Origin: Clavelina lepadiformis
Lineage: Eukaryota > Chordata > Ascidiacea > Aplousobranchia > Clavelinidae
Length of the DNA stretch: 64,000 nt
Reading direction: 5' to 3'
Assembly (NCBI RefSeq): GCF_947623445.1
Contig: NC_135242.1
Location: 21,514,001-21,578,000 of the forward strand
The notes under the pieces are model-generated. The model did not search any database, was not told the DNA's origin, and was given only the letters and a program-made list of their open reading frames with translations. Of the stretch, positions 24,910 through 38,119 are shown in pieces. Both the position numbers and the translations under genes were made by a program. Numbering within the stretch: position 1 is the first letter of the stretch; every line of letters starts with the position of its first letter.

Positions 24910-27900
24910 ATGAGAATTAGAAGATTAATTGTGTTACTTTTTGCTCTTCATTTTATTGACTCTACAGTGAATGGTAGAAAATGTTTTGCCTATCTTTCTT
25001 ATTTAAGCTATAGCCTACTACTGTACATAGGAGAATATTCAACCAATTTTCTAGAAAAAGTCGTTCGTAACTTAACACAATATCTAATGAAAAAGCTAAT
25101 TCGCGTCTCGACTTTTTGCAGCATGTCGCTTTCAGCAAAAGGTGAAAGTTTACAGAAGAGATGTATCGTATCGCACTCGCGAAATGAGACCGTATTTTAT
25201 CAAGTGTCTTGCAAAAGAGGTAAAGTGATGTTTGTGAGGCGATTGATTCTGTAAGGTCTAATGTGACTAAGACCGACCTTGTAGTGCAATGAAATTAAAA
25301 CATAACTGAAAGACTCTGTTTTCTTCAATGTTACGATGCGATTTTTAGGCTGGAGAAACTTACAGAAGCTGGAAATCGATCGTTGACTTTGTTGTTCTTG
25401 ATACTCGCTGGTTTGCTGAAACTGAAGACGTCACATGCGCGTGAGTTGGTGCATAAATTCATGTGATACTTGTGTCACGTCATGAAATGCTTACTTTTGT
25501 TGGACAAAATGTACCGCCAATAATTGGCAGAAGAAAGTTACTGTATATTTATCTTGTCTGATAAGTGCCTAACGTTTCAAAAAGCTTTTTATAAATGTCG
25601 ATGTCATGGCGATGTGTTTATATCTATTACAATTACTTTTTGAAATAGTATATTATAACACAGCAAAGCGGCTAATCTGAACAATAAAAAATGTTGGAGA
25701 TCAGCTATTAGAAAAATGCTTCGTCCAAACTCTGCTCTTCTTCCACATTTACTTGAGTGTATGAAGCATCGCAAGATTAATTCAACGACTGGTGCGTTAT
25801 ATTTATTGAGAACTATAGAAATTAATTGTAATCGTCAATAGAAACAAACACAATTTTTGGTTGTCTAGTTTTACCGTAGCTATACTACTTAGAAAATGGC
25901 AAAAAACATGACGGTGAATCGGTCGACCAGACGTGTTTAAGCGAAATCTCAGGAAAATATGAAGATTGCTTCACAAAGTCATTAAATGAAGAAGGAAAAA
26001 ATTTTAAAACATTTGACCTTAAATCGGTGCTTGGATTTTTGCAGAGTCACTGGGCATGTGAGATGTAGGTTCTAGTATTTTTATGGAAACTATTCTGTCA
26101 AGTGTTTTGACTTTTGAAAACCATTTTTCTTGTAACTTATTTAATGTTATAGGGGGTCTTGCATTCCGCCTTCCATTGCTGTTATTTTTAGTTAAGACAT
26201 ATCTACAGCCATATTTACACAAAATTTTACCATTAACATTATTAGCATAACATAATGCCGTTACTTTTGAACAAACTTTTGAACTTTGTGGCAGTATAAA
26301 ATGTTCTAATAAACGATGTGACGAACGCCCGACTTGTTCTCCTAAACGTTTGTAAAAAATTCATAAGATTTGTCAATAAAGTAATATTTTTGATTTTCTT
26401 ATAGCCGACCAGTCACGGACAACTGTTTCCCGAAAAGCAACGCCACCTGTCACACCCAAAGCTGGTTACGTCGTATGGCGACATTAACAAAACCAACTTC
26501 GCCATTCAAAACGATTTTAAACAAATGCAACGCTGAGGTTTTTCCCCGTTCTGTCCGAGGTATGCTAACCTTGATATATGTCTATGGATTTACCGAGTTT
26601 CAACGTAGAAAAGCTCATTCTGGAAAACCGTGTTCTTTAAAATTCTTTACGCAAAATCGATGATCACAAAATTTATATACATCTGCAGTCTATCTGCCAT
26701 TTTAATTTCATCATTTTTTACAGTTTGCCTAACAAGATGGAAACTATTTTTGATACTAAAAGGCATAGCCACACTATACTATATTACTTAAAAGAAAACG
26801 AATGATAAATGACTTTTATGATTTACCAGAGAACTGTAAGAAATTACATCCAACACTTGGAACGGAATATAATGTGATGACGTCACCCGGTTATCCTCAC
26901 GGAAAAAAGCACAATTTTGACTGCTTGTACCAATTTAAATCCCAGAATTCATTTGGGTTGGAGCTAAAAGTGGAAGTTGATACTGAAAGTTGCTGTGATT
27001 TCGTGACTGTGAGGGCGGGTTATACCAATCGCGCATCTTTTCGCTTTTGCTGTTAAGTCTTCTTGTCTTCGTGCACAACTTATTTTACTTTTTTCGTTTT
27101 TTGTCTTTTGCAGGTTTTTTTGAAAAATTTAACCACTCTCGCAAAACTCTCCGGCAATGTAACAAAAACATTTGAGGTGGACCATTATGACAGAGAAATT
27201 TTTGTCAGATATCACACCGACGGAAGTGTGGCGAGCAAAGGATTTCGAATCTCTCACAGAAACGGTGAGTTACATTTAGTGCCCGATTCGCCTAAACTCT
27301 TAACTGATAACTTTGCAAGTTTATAAATACAAGTTAAAATCATTAAATAAATAACCAGCATAAGACAAATTGTATCTTAAAGTCGTAAGGCCATATTTGG
27401 GTGTTTCCATCATAGAGTTCAATAACGTTTAAATCTTTTATTTCCAAACTTTCTAGCTTGCAAATACGACCTTCCATATTATGGTTATTTTATGAAAATA
27501 CACCCACCGACCTTCTTCCATCTCGGAAATATATTCTTGCAAAAATTTGGCCAGGAAATGGAATGCACTTGGACGATCACACGCCATCTTCCACAAGGCT
27601 GGCCGGTTCGGCTTCTCTTGGAAAGAATTCGCATGAGTGATTGTTGCGATCAATTGGAGGTAAGTTAAGTGTTGTATAAATCCAATTTCCTCTGAACTCG
27701 CAGATTTGAAATTAAATGAAACTTTTGAAATTTTAGGTATTTTCTGGTCCTAGACTTCTTGGAAATTACAAAATCGCAAAAGCAAGCAATATTCCGATCA
27801 TGGCTAACGGAAGCTTTACGATACGATATTACACTAACTTCACTAAGTCTAGAAATGGTTTCCGAGCGAGCTTTGGTTGGAGTAAGTACAAACAGCCCAG

Positions 27901-30900
27901 GAGCCTCATTTAATAAAGCTTTATTGAAAATTGAGCATCATACAGTATCGACACTCTATTAAATAACTCAAGTAAAATTTTTAAGTATTACATTTTCGAG
28001 ATTGATTTTGAATTTTGTTTTACCTAAGTAAATCCTCTTTGCTACGATGAGTTTAAAGCCACCGACGAATGGACAAACTTTTCCTTCAACGGTCAAATCG
28101 GGGGTGGCTCCAATCGAGTTTTTTGTTACTGGTATATTACGTCATCACCCGGGTACGCAGTTGCGTTGAACATAAGTGCGTACAGCAATTCAATAGCTTA
28201 TCGAATGGCCGATGAATGCCTTGAGGTAATGAAGCATGTTTTTTGATTTGCGATGCTTTGTCAGAAAGATGAGCACATTACAGTATTTCATGTTGTTGTT
28301 ATTGTCATGTGAATGTTCACTTCTGCAAATGTTCTCGAGCCGGGGCAGAAATTTTGCAGCGCGGGTTATGCAGTCATCCAAAACGCGCAGTAACATGGGA
28401 AGTATTCGGTCACATGCAGTACGCAAAGCACAATGTATTTATGACTGTGTCGATCCAGTGGGTAGGTAGGGTAGGTGTGTGTGTAACCAAGATTTTCCTT
28501 AGCCAGGAATCTTCCCGCTCTAACGGCTAGTGTCTTAGCCGGTTTTGTCTTGTTAACTTTTAATAGTTTTTTCTCTCATAAAAACATCCATCTTACTCTA
28601 AAACCAAAACGTAACTGCCGACAACCGTCGCCCAGCCGAGCACAGTACTACACCAAACAAATTCCACGCGATGAAGGAATCAACGTGGAACGTAAAATAC
28701 GATACTAATTAGGCCTTTGGGGTAACTACGTGAGACGTCACAAGAAATTTGATAAAAACATGTGTACAAGAATAAGTAAAAGAACATAAACAAGTAAAAC
28801 ACGGCAGACCGTGAACATGCATAAGAAGAAAGAAGAAAAGACGGTGTATAATGTGGTGTCTACAAAACAGGTGCATAAAAATAATCCCGTGACATGTGTA
28901 CAGCGCTAATGCTTGCAAATGCCCACACGAGATTTATTATTGTTCCCCAGCGTCAGGAACAAAATGTTGCTGATTGTTGTACGAATTTTTTATTTTTACA
29001 TAGTTCACTATACTTCACTGAACACTTGGTATCAAGTTTACAATATACAAGTCGGTAAATTAGAATTCATTTCACTGCAGTTCGAATATTTATTCATTTT
29101 TAAAATCGGTTATGTTTTTAATAGATATTTGATGGACCAAAACTTGTCAGGAAGTTTATAAACGAAAGTAATGCTTTTGTGTCCAGTGAAAATCGATTTG
29201 CGATTAATCAACTTTCATACGGAATAAAATCATTTGCTTTTAATTCCTACTTTAGACAAGGTATTGGCTAAATATTTAAGCACTATGCTTGCACAACAAT
29301 AACTAAGTCTAGATTCTCATTGCATCAGCAAATAAAAACAAAAAAATGTCGAGCATTATCTTGTCACTAGTTCCATGCAACGTCACTTACAATCTCACCG
29401 GTTCCGCTTCGATGAAGCTTGCCTCGCCTGACTACGAAGGTTTTCCTTTCAACATTTACCAACGATGCACTTACACTTTGTACGCCCAACCTGGCAAGAA
29501 TATACGAATGACTTTGAAAACCTTTACTAAAACAGGATTTGTTCAGGTAAAGCCGTGAGTCATAACGAATAGGAACTACCTTTACTTGGATAAAAACATT
29601 CCTGAAACAAATTTATCCTTTACCACCCTCACCTTTCACAGAAAATGGTTATTATTTAAAAAATTGTATACTTCACAATAATGTAAATACACGTATTTAG
29701 GTACTGAGCGGAGATGTTAATTTTGGCCGTGCTAGCGGCGTTAACAAAACATTTCGACTGACAAGTAGCGGAAATACAATTCAGCTTCACTACACAGCAC
29801 CCAAAGCTTTCTCTGCAAGAAGTCGAGGGTTTCTTGCCACATATCGACAAGGTAAGTACGCGACCAGAACTAATACAAAACATGCGATGGTTGAGGGTAG
29901 GATCAGTTTTCAATCCCCTGGCAAATGGCATTTTTGTATATTTATTATGAAGTAACTCACTGTTTCTGTAGTAGCCGTTCATACAACAAATCTGACTCGA
30001 GTTACTGTTTTGAAACTAAAACATAAACTTGATTTAAGTTCCTTTCAAGGAAATTACTTAAAAGACTTGACTTGAATCGAGTCATTGTTTTTAATGACTC
30101 GACTTGACACGTGTCAAATACTTTTAAGCAGTTATAAAAATTTATTATAGTTTTGTTCGAACACATTGTTAAAGTGTGACTTAAAATAAAATTTCTTTGT
30201 TTAAGCAAAACGACACGGGTTTTGTAAAATTAAAATATCAAAGATTTTGTAAAATCAAATACAAGCGCTAAAAAGAAATAATTAGAAAAAGAGTGTAACA
30301 CAAGTGACCAACATAAAGGTTAATAGATGATGTTTACTAAAGAAGAACGAGGCAGTAAACGTTAAGCATTTAAACAAAATTAAACACTTCATAAAAATCC
30401 AATTATCACAGATATAGTTTTAACTCCACACAAAGTGTTAAAGGATGTTATCAAAATGTATCAAAATGTTAAAGAAAAACGAATAAAAAATGACGCCAAA
30501 AAGAATGATTGTTTCAGTTTTGTAGCAAGTTGTATTTCTTAAAATGATTCATCAGTGTAGTGCTTTGGATTTGCTATGCATGAAATGTGTTTAGGTATAG
30601 AGGCTATAGAGTTATTTATCACCCATTAGAATAGGAAAAAGTGGGTCCCTTTTTTCAAGTTGTTCAAAAAAGTTTCATCAAGCTTAATGGCCTATAAGTT
30701 CAAAATGATTCCAACATAACCATCTTGTGTTTCTTATTCTAATGGGTTATATAAAAGCTCTACCATATGTTTAGGTCCTCCTTATCTATACTATGTGTGG
30801 CCGACCCTGCACATAGTCACAGCAAAATGTGGCGCACAGTTACACTGTTTGCTGTATAAGTTTTAAATTCGGTGACTTTTCCTACAAAATGCTCAGCTAT

Positions 30901-31986
30901 CTGTCTATTTTTGTTTTATGAAGTTGATTTTTGAGATACGTTACATTTTCATAATTCTGCTTTCTGTTGCTGCCCTGTGTGCATAGAAGCATATCGTTTA
31001 CGTTTAATCATTTGTGCACAACTAACTCGACTAACTGTTCTCTTGTGTTCTCTTCTCGCGCTCAGCTGGTTTTCCAGGCGATTAAGCACAGTGGTAGCGC
31101 GGCGTAACAAAGAAAAACTTCTAGAAATGTATCACTTGTAGAAATACTTAATTTACACTAAATGCACTTTCTTTTTTATTTTTACAATTATGCTGTGTAC
31201 AGGAAGCCAGATGTTTTTGCTACTAACCTGTAAAAGTCCGATCAGTTTATGATGTATAGTTTTCGAGAAATTAACGATTGAAAATTTCTGTGAATTGTCG
31301 GCCACAGATAGTTAAAATAGTAATGTTGCTTACCCGGTGTAGATAGGGTTGATATTGATACTTTGTGCTCATTTTTAAGCATTATATTTATTACAGTTCG
31401 GTCAAACTGTGGTGCCTTGCTGGTGGCCAATACAAAAACTCAACTTATTTCTTCGCCCGATTATTCTCATAATAATTCTTCAAACAATGTTTTCTGTGAC
31501 TGGATAATCACCGCATCACCTGATAATAAAATCTCCTTTAGTATCCACAATCTGGCATTGGACCAAAAGGGAGCTTTAACGGTACGTCATAAAATAAATC
31601 TACATAGGACGGCGTGAGTAGTCTTCAAATCAAATATTGATTACTTATTTAGTATAGCAATTAGCATATAGAAGCCGCACCGATCATACTTGGCGAGTTG
31701 TTGAGATTCTGTTCCTTTCAATACAAAATCTCTGGTTGCAATTGACCACTTACTTAATAAAAACAGTATAGAATAGAAATGATTATGAAACTTTAAAAGA
31801 AATATAAGTTGTGTTTTTTGTTTAATCACAAAGGTCTACGACAAAATGACAAGTATGGGAAGATTCACGGAACTGAAAACCAACACAACCATTTCATCAT
31901 CTTCAAACGTTATGAGAATAAGACTTCGACATCAAGGAGCATCGCAAAGAGGACTTCTGGGATCTTTCAAAGAGTTGAAGAACTAA
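24910..31986 (+). CDS. Secreted multi-CUB protein B2 (794 aa, five CUB domains)
   Basis: Sixteen exons: 24910-24973, 25122-25219, 25349-25440, 25664-25791, 25893-26064, 26405-26559, 26830-27008, 27114-27264, 27457-27659, 27737-27881, 28029-28225, 29125-29260, 29371-29546, 29701-29851, 31397-31581, 31834-31986. They total 2385 bases, the same as B1, and are fully open. The signal peptide and the CUB1-CUB2 second-half exons are almost identical to B1. CUB3's first exon differs from B1 at 12 of about 65 residues, including a gained cysteine (DECLE against YESLE). Intron 11 has a 413-bp LTR-like insertion that does not touch exons or splice sites. Intron 14 spans the join of tandem units 2 and 3. 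It should be secreted. Its function is unknown. Confidence 0.9.
28482..28894. mobile_element. Probable solo LTR, 413 bp, in intron 11 of B2
   Basis: The inserted block starts TGTAACCAAG and ends CCCGTGACA, giving TG...CA ends, and is flanked by tgtg at 28478-28481 and 28895-28898. B1 has the uninterrupted site (gtaggtgtgtgtacagcgc near 13893), so the insertion is younger than the duplication of units 1 and 2. There are no internal genes. The 4-bp duplication lies in a gt-rich stretch, so its exact limits are uncertain. The family is not assigned. A non-LTR or other insertion cannot be excluded. Confidence 0.6.
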
Positions 31987-33037
31987 AGACTTCATGAAGA
32001 TACAAAAGAGCGATCCACTTTCTTTCATACTTTCATCATCTTAAAGTCACAAGTTGCTTGAGACATTTTCTTGTCTATCGATTATCTCAACCAAATGTAT
32101 CTTCACTATTATTATTGTCTATTCAACTATCATCAGTCTCTGTAGAAAGTGTCAAATTTATAGGCCTTTTAAAAATACACTTGTGATATATTGTTTTTCA
32201 ATTTTGAAAAAGTAAAGGGTCCCATTTATCAACTATGGCTTTATGGTCCTCTTCAGACGACACAAATGTTTCAAGAAAGTTATTTTTCTGATATCTATTG
32301 GTAACATTATGTTACCTAAATAAGAAGGTATTGTACGCTAAACCAAGCTCGACTTAACCTGCGGTTAAGTATGAAAACTTTCTGTCACTATGATACTGAA
32401 AAAATCGTTAGTTCGAAATTATATTTCACAGCTTCTTGATTTACGTTATAGTGTATTACTGTAGAATAAACTTAAACTAGATATATACCTTCTCATCCAA
32501 ATGTATAACTTCACAGCTAAAATCAGCATTTTCGTGCATATTCTCCAAACTAAACAGTTCTTATTTTTGAAAACGGACGAAATACTACAGCGAAATTGTT
32601 CATTATTATCTAAAAGATTGTTTTGTGCTTTCACATTATATTTTTCGCTTTCACATTTCACACATTGTTTAGTTTTGTTTTCTAATACATGTCTGTTCCG
32701 CCTTCACTAAAGTGCATCGTACCATGACACTTTTTCGTTTCATTGGATGTGATTATCGTTCACTAATAAAAGCTCATAATTAAGTCAACTGCGGAATTAT
32801 TTGGTATTTGCTTGTGGGGTATTTTCCAATACCAGCTATTTTTTGGTATTGTAGGAAGTGTTGGTTGCACCAGACTTCGCAGCGCGTAGATTACTTTATA
32901 AACTTGGTTGCCACATGATTAACTTTTTCTCGTTTCGCACGAAAATGCCTGACAGGTAACGGAAAGATCAGAAAAATTGTTGCAGTTGTGAACTAGCTAC
33001 GAAGGCTATTGTTATAAAGGATATTTATAATCTCAGA
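31987..33037 (+). other. Intergenic region between B2 and A3
   Basis: This is copy 3 of the B-to-A spacer, very close to 16998-18037. No gene is seen. Confidence 0.7.
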
Positions 33038-36000
33038 ATGCAGCTTAATAAATGGTTTGTGTCGTTTTGTGTTCTTCTATTTGCTGTTTCTGCAATTAAC
33101 GGTAAGACTTTATTTTCAAAATATATTTATCAATTGATAATAAAAGTACAACCAGTCCAGAAAAAAGAACGTATGATAATGTAAAAAGTACATAGCGAAA
33201 ATATTCGTCAACAAAAACATTATTTCACTTTGTAAAATTTAAAGTGGGCAGAAAACTAGGATATCTTTAATATTCTTTTGAAGAAATGTCATGACTCGCT
33301 ATCAATTAAAATGCAAAAAGTGATCTTTTCTTGCAGCATGTCGCTTTCAACAGCTGGTGAGATATCGAAGAAAAAGCATAAGATTTAGGACTCGCAAACT
33401 CAGACCGTATTTCATCCAGTGTCTTACCAGCAAGGTATGGTTTTATGTTAACAGAATTTTTACTTACAGAAGCAGCCAGCTAAAGAATCATACAAAGGTT
33501 TTATTTTTAGGCAGAAAAAACTTTCAAAAGTTGGAAATCGATCGTAGATTTTGTGGTTCTTGATACTCACTGGTTCACGGAGGTCGAAGACGGCACTTGC
33601 GCGTGAGTTTATTCCCAAGATGCCTGCTTCAGAAAAGGCCACTACTACCACAGAGTTTATAACAAACTTCTTGCAGCCACCAAGTTCGCCTTGCATTAAA
33701 CGCCTATATAATTTACCTAAAACGCATATGAGCTTGTTTAAACTGTTAATGACAAAAAGTAAATTTAAAATCTAATGAATTTTATTTACTTAAATAAATT
33801 TCACTAATCATATACTAAAGCCGCTGGACGCAACAACACAAAATGCTGGAAATTAGCTGTTAAAAAAATATTTCGTCCAAACTCTGCTCTTCTTCCACAT
33901 TTACTTCAATGTATGAAGCATCGCAAACTCAAAGAAAGTTTAAAAACAAGTGTGTAGTTTATGACAGATTTTGTTTAAAGCTAAGTTGTTAAAGTTTCGC
34001 TGCAGCAAAACGCACACTTTTTTCTTCAATTTTGGTTCATTAAAAATAGAAAAGAATGACGGAAGAAATTCAGTTGATGAGACATCATGTGCTAGTAAGA
34101 CTATCCCCAGGAACTATGAGAATTGTTTCAAAAACTCAATGAAAAATTTAGACAAAAAGAGAACAAGATTTCATCTCGCATCAGTGCTTGAGTTTCTGGA
34201 GGATCACTGGATTTGTGAAAGGTACAAGTGCTTCTTTCTTCTTATAGATTTAAGACATTGATTTTTGCGTTTTATTGCTAGAATTTACATGTGGGCTAAG
34301 CAGTTTGCAATCGAAACCTAAAGTCTGTTAAGAATTGTTTCAAATATTTAACTCATGTGAGAATTTCCAATTTGACGATTTGCTTATTTGCTTATTTGAC
34401 AATTTGGCCAAGAGTCAATCTAACTTATACTGACTTAAAAATGTGTATTTCATATATTCAATGTACGGCTTATTTTAGCGCATACGTAATGTTGTTTAGC
34501 CACAATGATAAAAATGAAATGAAACGTTTACTCAGTTTTCTCCTTCCAAATACAAAACCGTACTTTTGGCAAATTTTTATTATCATCTAAGTCTAAGATG
34601 TTTTCAAATATTACCATTTTCATTTCCGTATTATTTTATTATTTCATTACCTAAATTTATTAGATAAATCTATTGCAGCTCGACCATGACGAAAATCTGT
34701 TTCCCGAAAAGCAACGTTACATGTCACACCCAAAGCTGGCTTCGACGGATGGCGAGGTTGACAAAACCAACTTCGCCAATCAAAACGATTTTAAATAAAT
34801 GTAACGCAAAGATTTTTCCCCGTCCTGTTTCAGGTTCGAGCAACTTGATGTTAACGCCAGGTTTTGAACATCACGTTTAGATTAACTTTAACCAAACCAT
34901 ATGACCTCAGTATAAAATGCTTTATCTTAATCGAAATAAATGTTATTTCAACTTTGTTTATTGGACTATACTTAGTGTGAAATGTTTGTTACGGTATAAA
35001 ATACAAACTGTACGTAAAGCTTTTTGGCGTAAACACATATCACTGCTAATAAAACTGTTTTCACAAATAAAAGTAAAAAAAACATTTTCAACTTTTCAAC
35101 CCAGACATTTTTATCCGTTTCATTTCTAAGTAACGTGTTAATGGCCGTCTTAGATTATCACTTTTAAAAAAATGTGTCTTTAAGAAATTTGCGAAACAGC
35201 GTCTGCCACTTTAGAACCCCTTGCCATATGGCTTTTGCTACAACTGTTTTCGCCAATGAAATTATGAGAATGTTAGAACTTTGTCAGAGACCTGTGAAGA
35301 AGGTTATTCAACGTTGGGGATGCAAAGTACAGTGATGACGTCACCCGGTTACCCTGATAGAGAGAACCACAATTTTGACTGCTTGTACCGATTCGAATCT
35401 CAAATCTCACTTGGGTTGGAGCTGAAAGTGGAAGTTGATACTGAAAGTTGCTGTGACTTTGTGACGGTGGGAAAACGGACTGTTTTAATTATATTGACCA
35501 CAAAGCTTACTTTTGTGCAATGATTTCTTCTTACACTGCCTAATATTTCCTTAGTTTTTCTGTCCTTTGTAGATTTTCTTGAAAAATTCAACCGTTCTAG
35601 CAAAACTCTCTGGTAACGTGACAAGAACATTTGAAGTTGATTTTAACGTCAGAGAAATATTTGTTCAATATCACACAGATGAGAATGTGCCAAGCAAAGG
35701 GTTTCGAATTACTCGAAGAAATGGTAAGTCGATTTGGGTTGTTTAAACTTAAAACATGATAAAAAGATGTTTAAGATATTAACGTCATTAAATGTGACGT
35801 AATGTCGATGGTTTAAACAACTTAAAAATAGTTTAGTTATCCGTATTCTGGTCTAAATCGGTCAAAAATATTTACTTGTAATTATTTTCTAGTTTGCAAA
35901 TACAACCTACCCACCTACATACCTCATGGAACTGTATGGATGATACATCCCCCAACTTATTATCATCTCAGAAAGATAAACTTGCAAACATTTGGTCAGG

Positions 36001-38119
36001 AAATGGAATGCAAGTGGACGATCACTGCATCGCCTGGGTCACAGGTTTTGCTTTACATACAAAGAATTCGCATGAGCGTTTGCTGCGAACAGTTGGAGGT
36101 ATGGCATAGCTTGTGTAATGTAAAATTTGTAAAACAAATTACGTCAAATTTCTACAATAATTTGAAATTAATACAACCGCGTTAGGTATTTGATGGTGCT
36201 ATGCTTCTTGGAAACTACACCATTGCAAAATCAAGCAATATTCCAATTGTGTCTACGAATGGAAGTTTGACGATACGATATTATACCAATTCCACAAAGC
36301 CTAGAAATGGCTTCCGTGCGAATTTGGGTGGAAGTAAGTTTATGTATCAGATTTGCAACACCAGTCTCAGTAAGATCATTTTAAAATGTGTTTTTGTCCT
36401 TTATAAAGCACTAACCTATGCCACAAAACATTCACAATATTCCAGAAAAAGGCATTATAGATTACATTCTGACTCTTGGAAGCTATGTCTTGCATTTTAA
36501 CCAAATATTTTTCAAAGATAACAACATTTTATTCTTTTTTTAGGATATCAACCATGCCACGATGAGTTTAGAGCTGCGGATAATTGGACAAACTTTTCAT
36601 TCGAAGGTCAACTTTTCACAGGTTTCACACCGGTTATTTGCTACTGGTATATCAGGTCATCACCAGGCTACGCAGTGGCTCTCAATATAACTGCGTACGG
36701 CAATATTCCTCCATCACCCTTCTACGAGCTCGAATACATTGAGGTAAAGAAGCTTTTTATTTTATGATATTTGTAGTGGCTTAAGACTGGAAGCTTTTGT
36801 AGGGAGCGATACTTATGATGACTTTGTGGAGGTTGGCTGATTTTTGTATCACGGTTTCAATTGAAAATCTCTCAACCAAAACAGCTGTTGATCCTATCTA
36901 ATATCTGCAGAACTTAAAACGAAGCTTTGGTCCACGTTTTTCGTTTTAACACTGTCGTACAATTAAATTTGTTGTTTATTGTTTTTAATAGATATTTGAT
37001 GGACCAAAGCTTGTGAAAAAATTTATAAACGACAGTAAAGCTTTCGTGTCTAGCGAAAATAGGTTCGCGATTCATCAATATTCCTACAACTTCAAGTCGT
37101 TTGATTTGCAAGCTTCTTACAAGCAAGGTAAGTTAGTAGCTTTGTTTAACAGCAAGTTACATGAACTGTAATTGTGTTTTTGTATATCACATTAAGCAAA
37201 CTGTTACCACGAGATATTTCTAGTTTAGTTTTTAGTTTTTTTTAATGCTTTAACAAACGCGAAACTCTGACTGACACATTGTCTTGTCACTAGTTCCATG
37301 CAACGTCACTTACAATCTCACCGGTTCCGCTTCAATGAAGCTTGCCTCGCCTGACTACGAAGGTTCTCCTTTCAACATTTACCAACGATGCACTTACACT
37401 TTGCACGCCCAACCTGGCAAGAACATACAAATGTCTTTGCAGACTTTTACACGGAAAGGATTTGTAGAGGTAATAACAAAATAGATTAGGCCACAAATAA
37501 TTTGAACTTAGAGCAAGCCGAATCATTTTCAATAAAGAGATCAGTGGCCAAAATATTTTTGTGAAACGGTTGTTTTGATGCTCTATAATGACGTTTTGTA
37601 TTTAGGTACTGAGCGGAGATATTAATTTCGGTCGTGCAAGCGGCGTTGACAAAACATTTCGACTGACAAGTAGCCGAAATACAATTCAGCTTCACTACAC
37701 AGCACCCAAAGCTTTTTCTGCAAGAAGTCGAGGATTCGTCGCCACATATCGACAAGGTAACCTCATGTTCTCAGTTCGTGAATTGTTGTCGATATTCTAA
37801 AGTTAATGAGTATTTGCGAAAATTAACTTTGACCCCTAGCCTCTTGTAGGCTATTTGGTGCAAATCCGTTGAATAGCAGGCATACATCTTAAAGAGCTAT
37901 TCAGTCTGAACTACCAAATTTAAAAAAGCTTTGCTTGTCGCAGTTCGGATAGCTTGTGGATCCCTGTTGGAGACCCATGCAACAGTTCAACCTTTTTCTT
38001 CGCTTGGTTATCGAAATAAATCTTCAAACGATGTAGTTTGTGACCGCGTAATCACCACCTCTCCTGATAATCAAATCTCTTTGGCCAAACAGAATCTGGA
38101 GTTAGACGGGAAGCAATGA
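33038..38119 (+). CDS. Multi-CUB gene A3, probably damaged at one splice acceptor
   Basis: Exons: 33038-33101, 33337-33434, 33511-33602, 33816-33949, 34050-34221, 34679-34833, 35288-35466, 35573-35723, 35893-36098, 36186-36333, 36544-36743, 36992-37127, 37294-37469, 37606-37756, 37944-38119. All lengths and phases match an intact A gene (about 745 aa). However, the acceptor of exon 4 reads catatac/T where A1 and A2 have catgtag/T, so the AG is lost. The next AG, five bases downstream, shifts the frame, and skipping exon 4 also shifts it. The gene is therefore probably inactive unless a rare acceptor is used. The protein domains are otherwise as in A1: signal peptide, cysteine-rich domain, CUB1-CUB4 and a half CUB5. 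It is the last gene of the + array. Confidence 0.65.

Noticed and set aside
28482-28894. The 413-bp insertion considered as a SINE or an exon of B2
   Set aside because: No poly(A) tail or tRNA-like promoter boxes were recognised, and it interrupts no exon. The TG...CA ends and short target duplication fit an LTR better.
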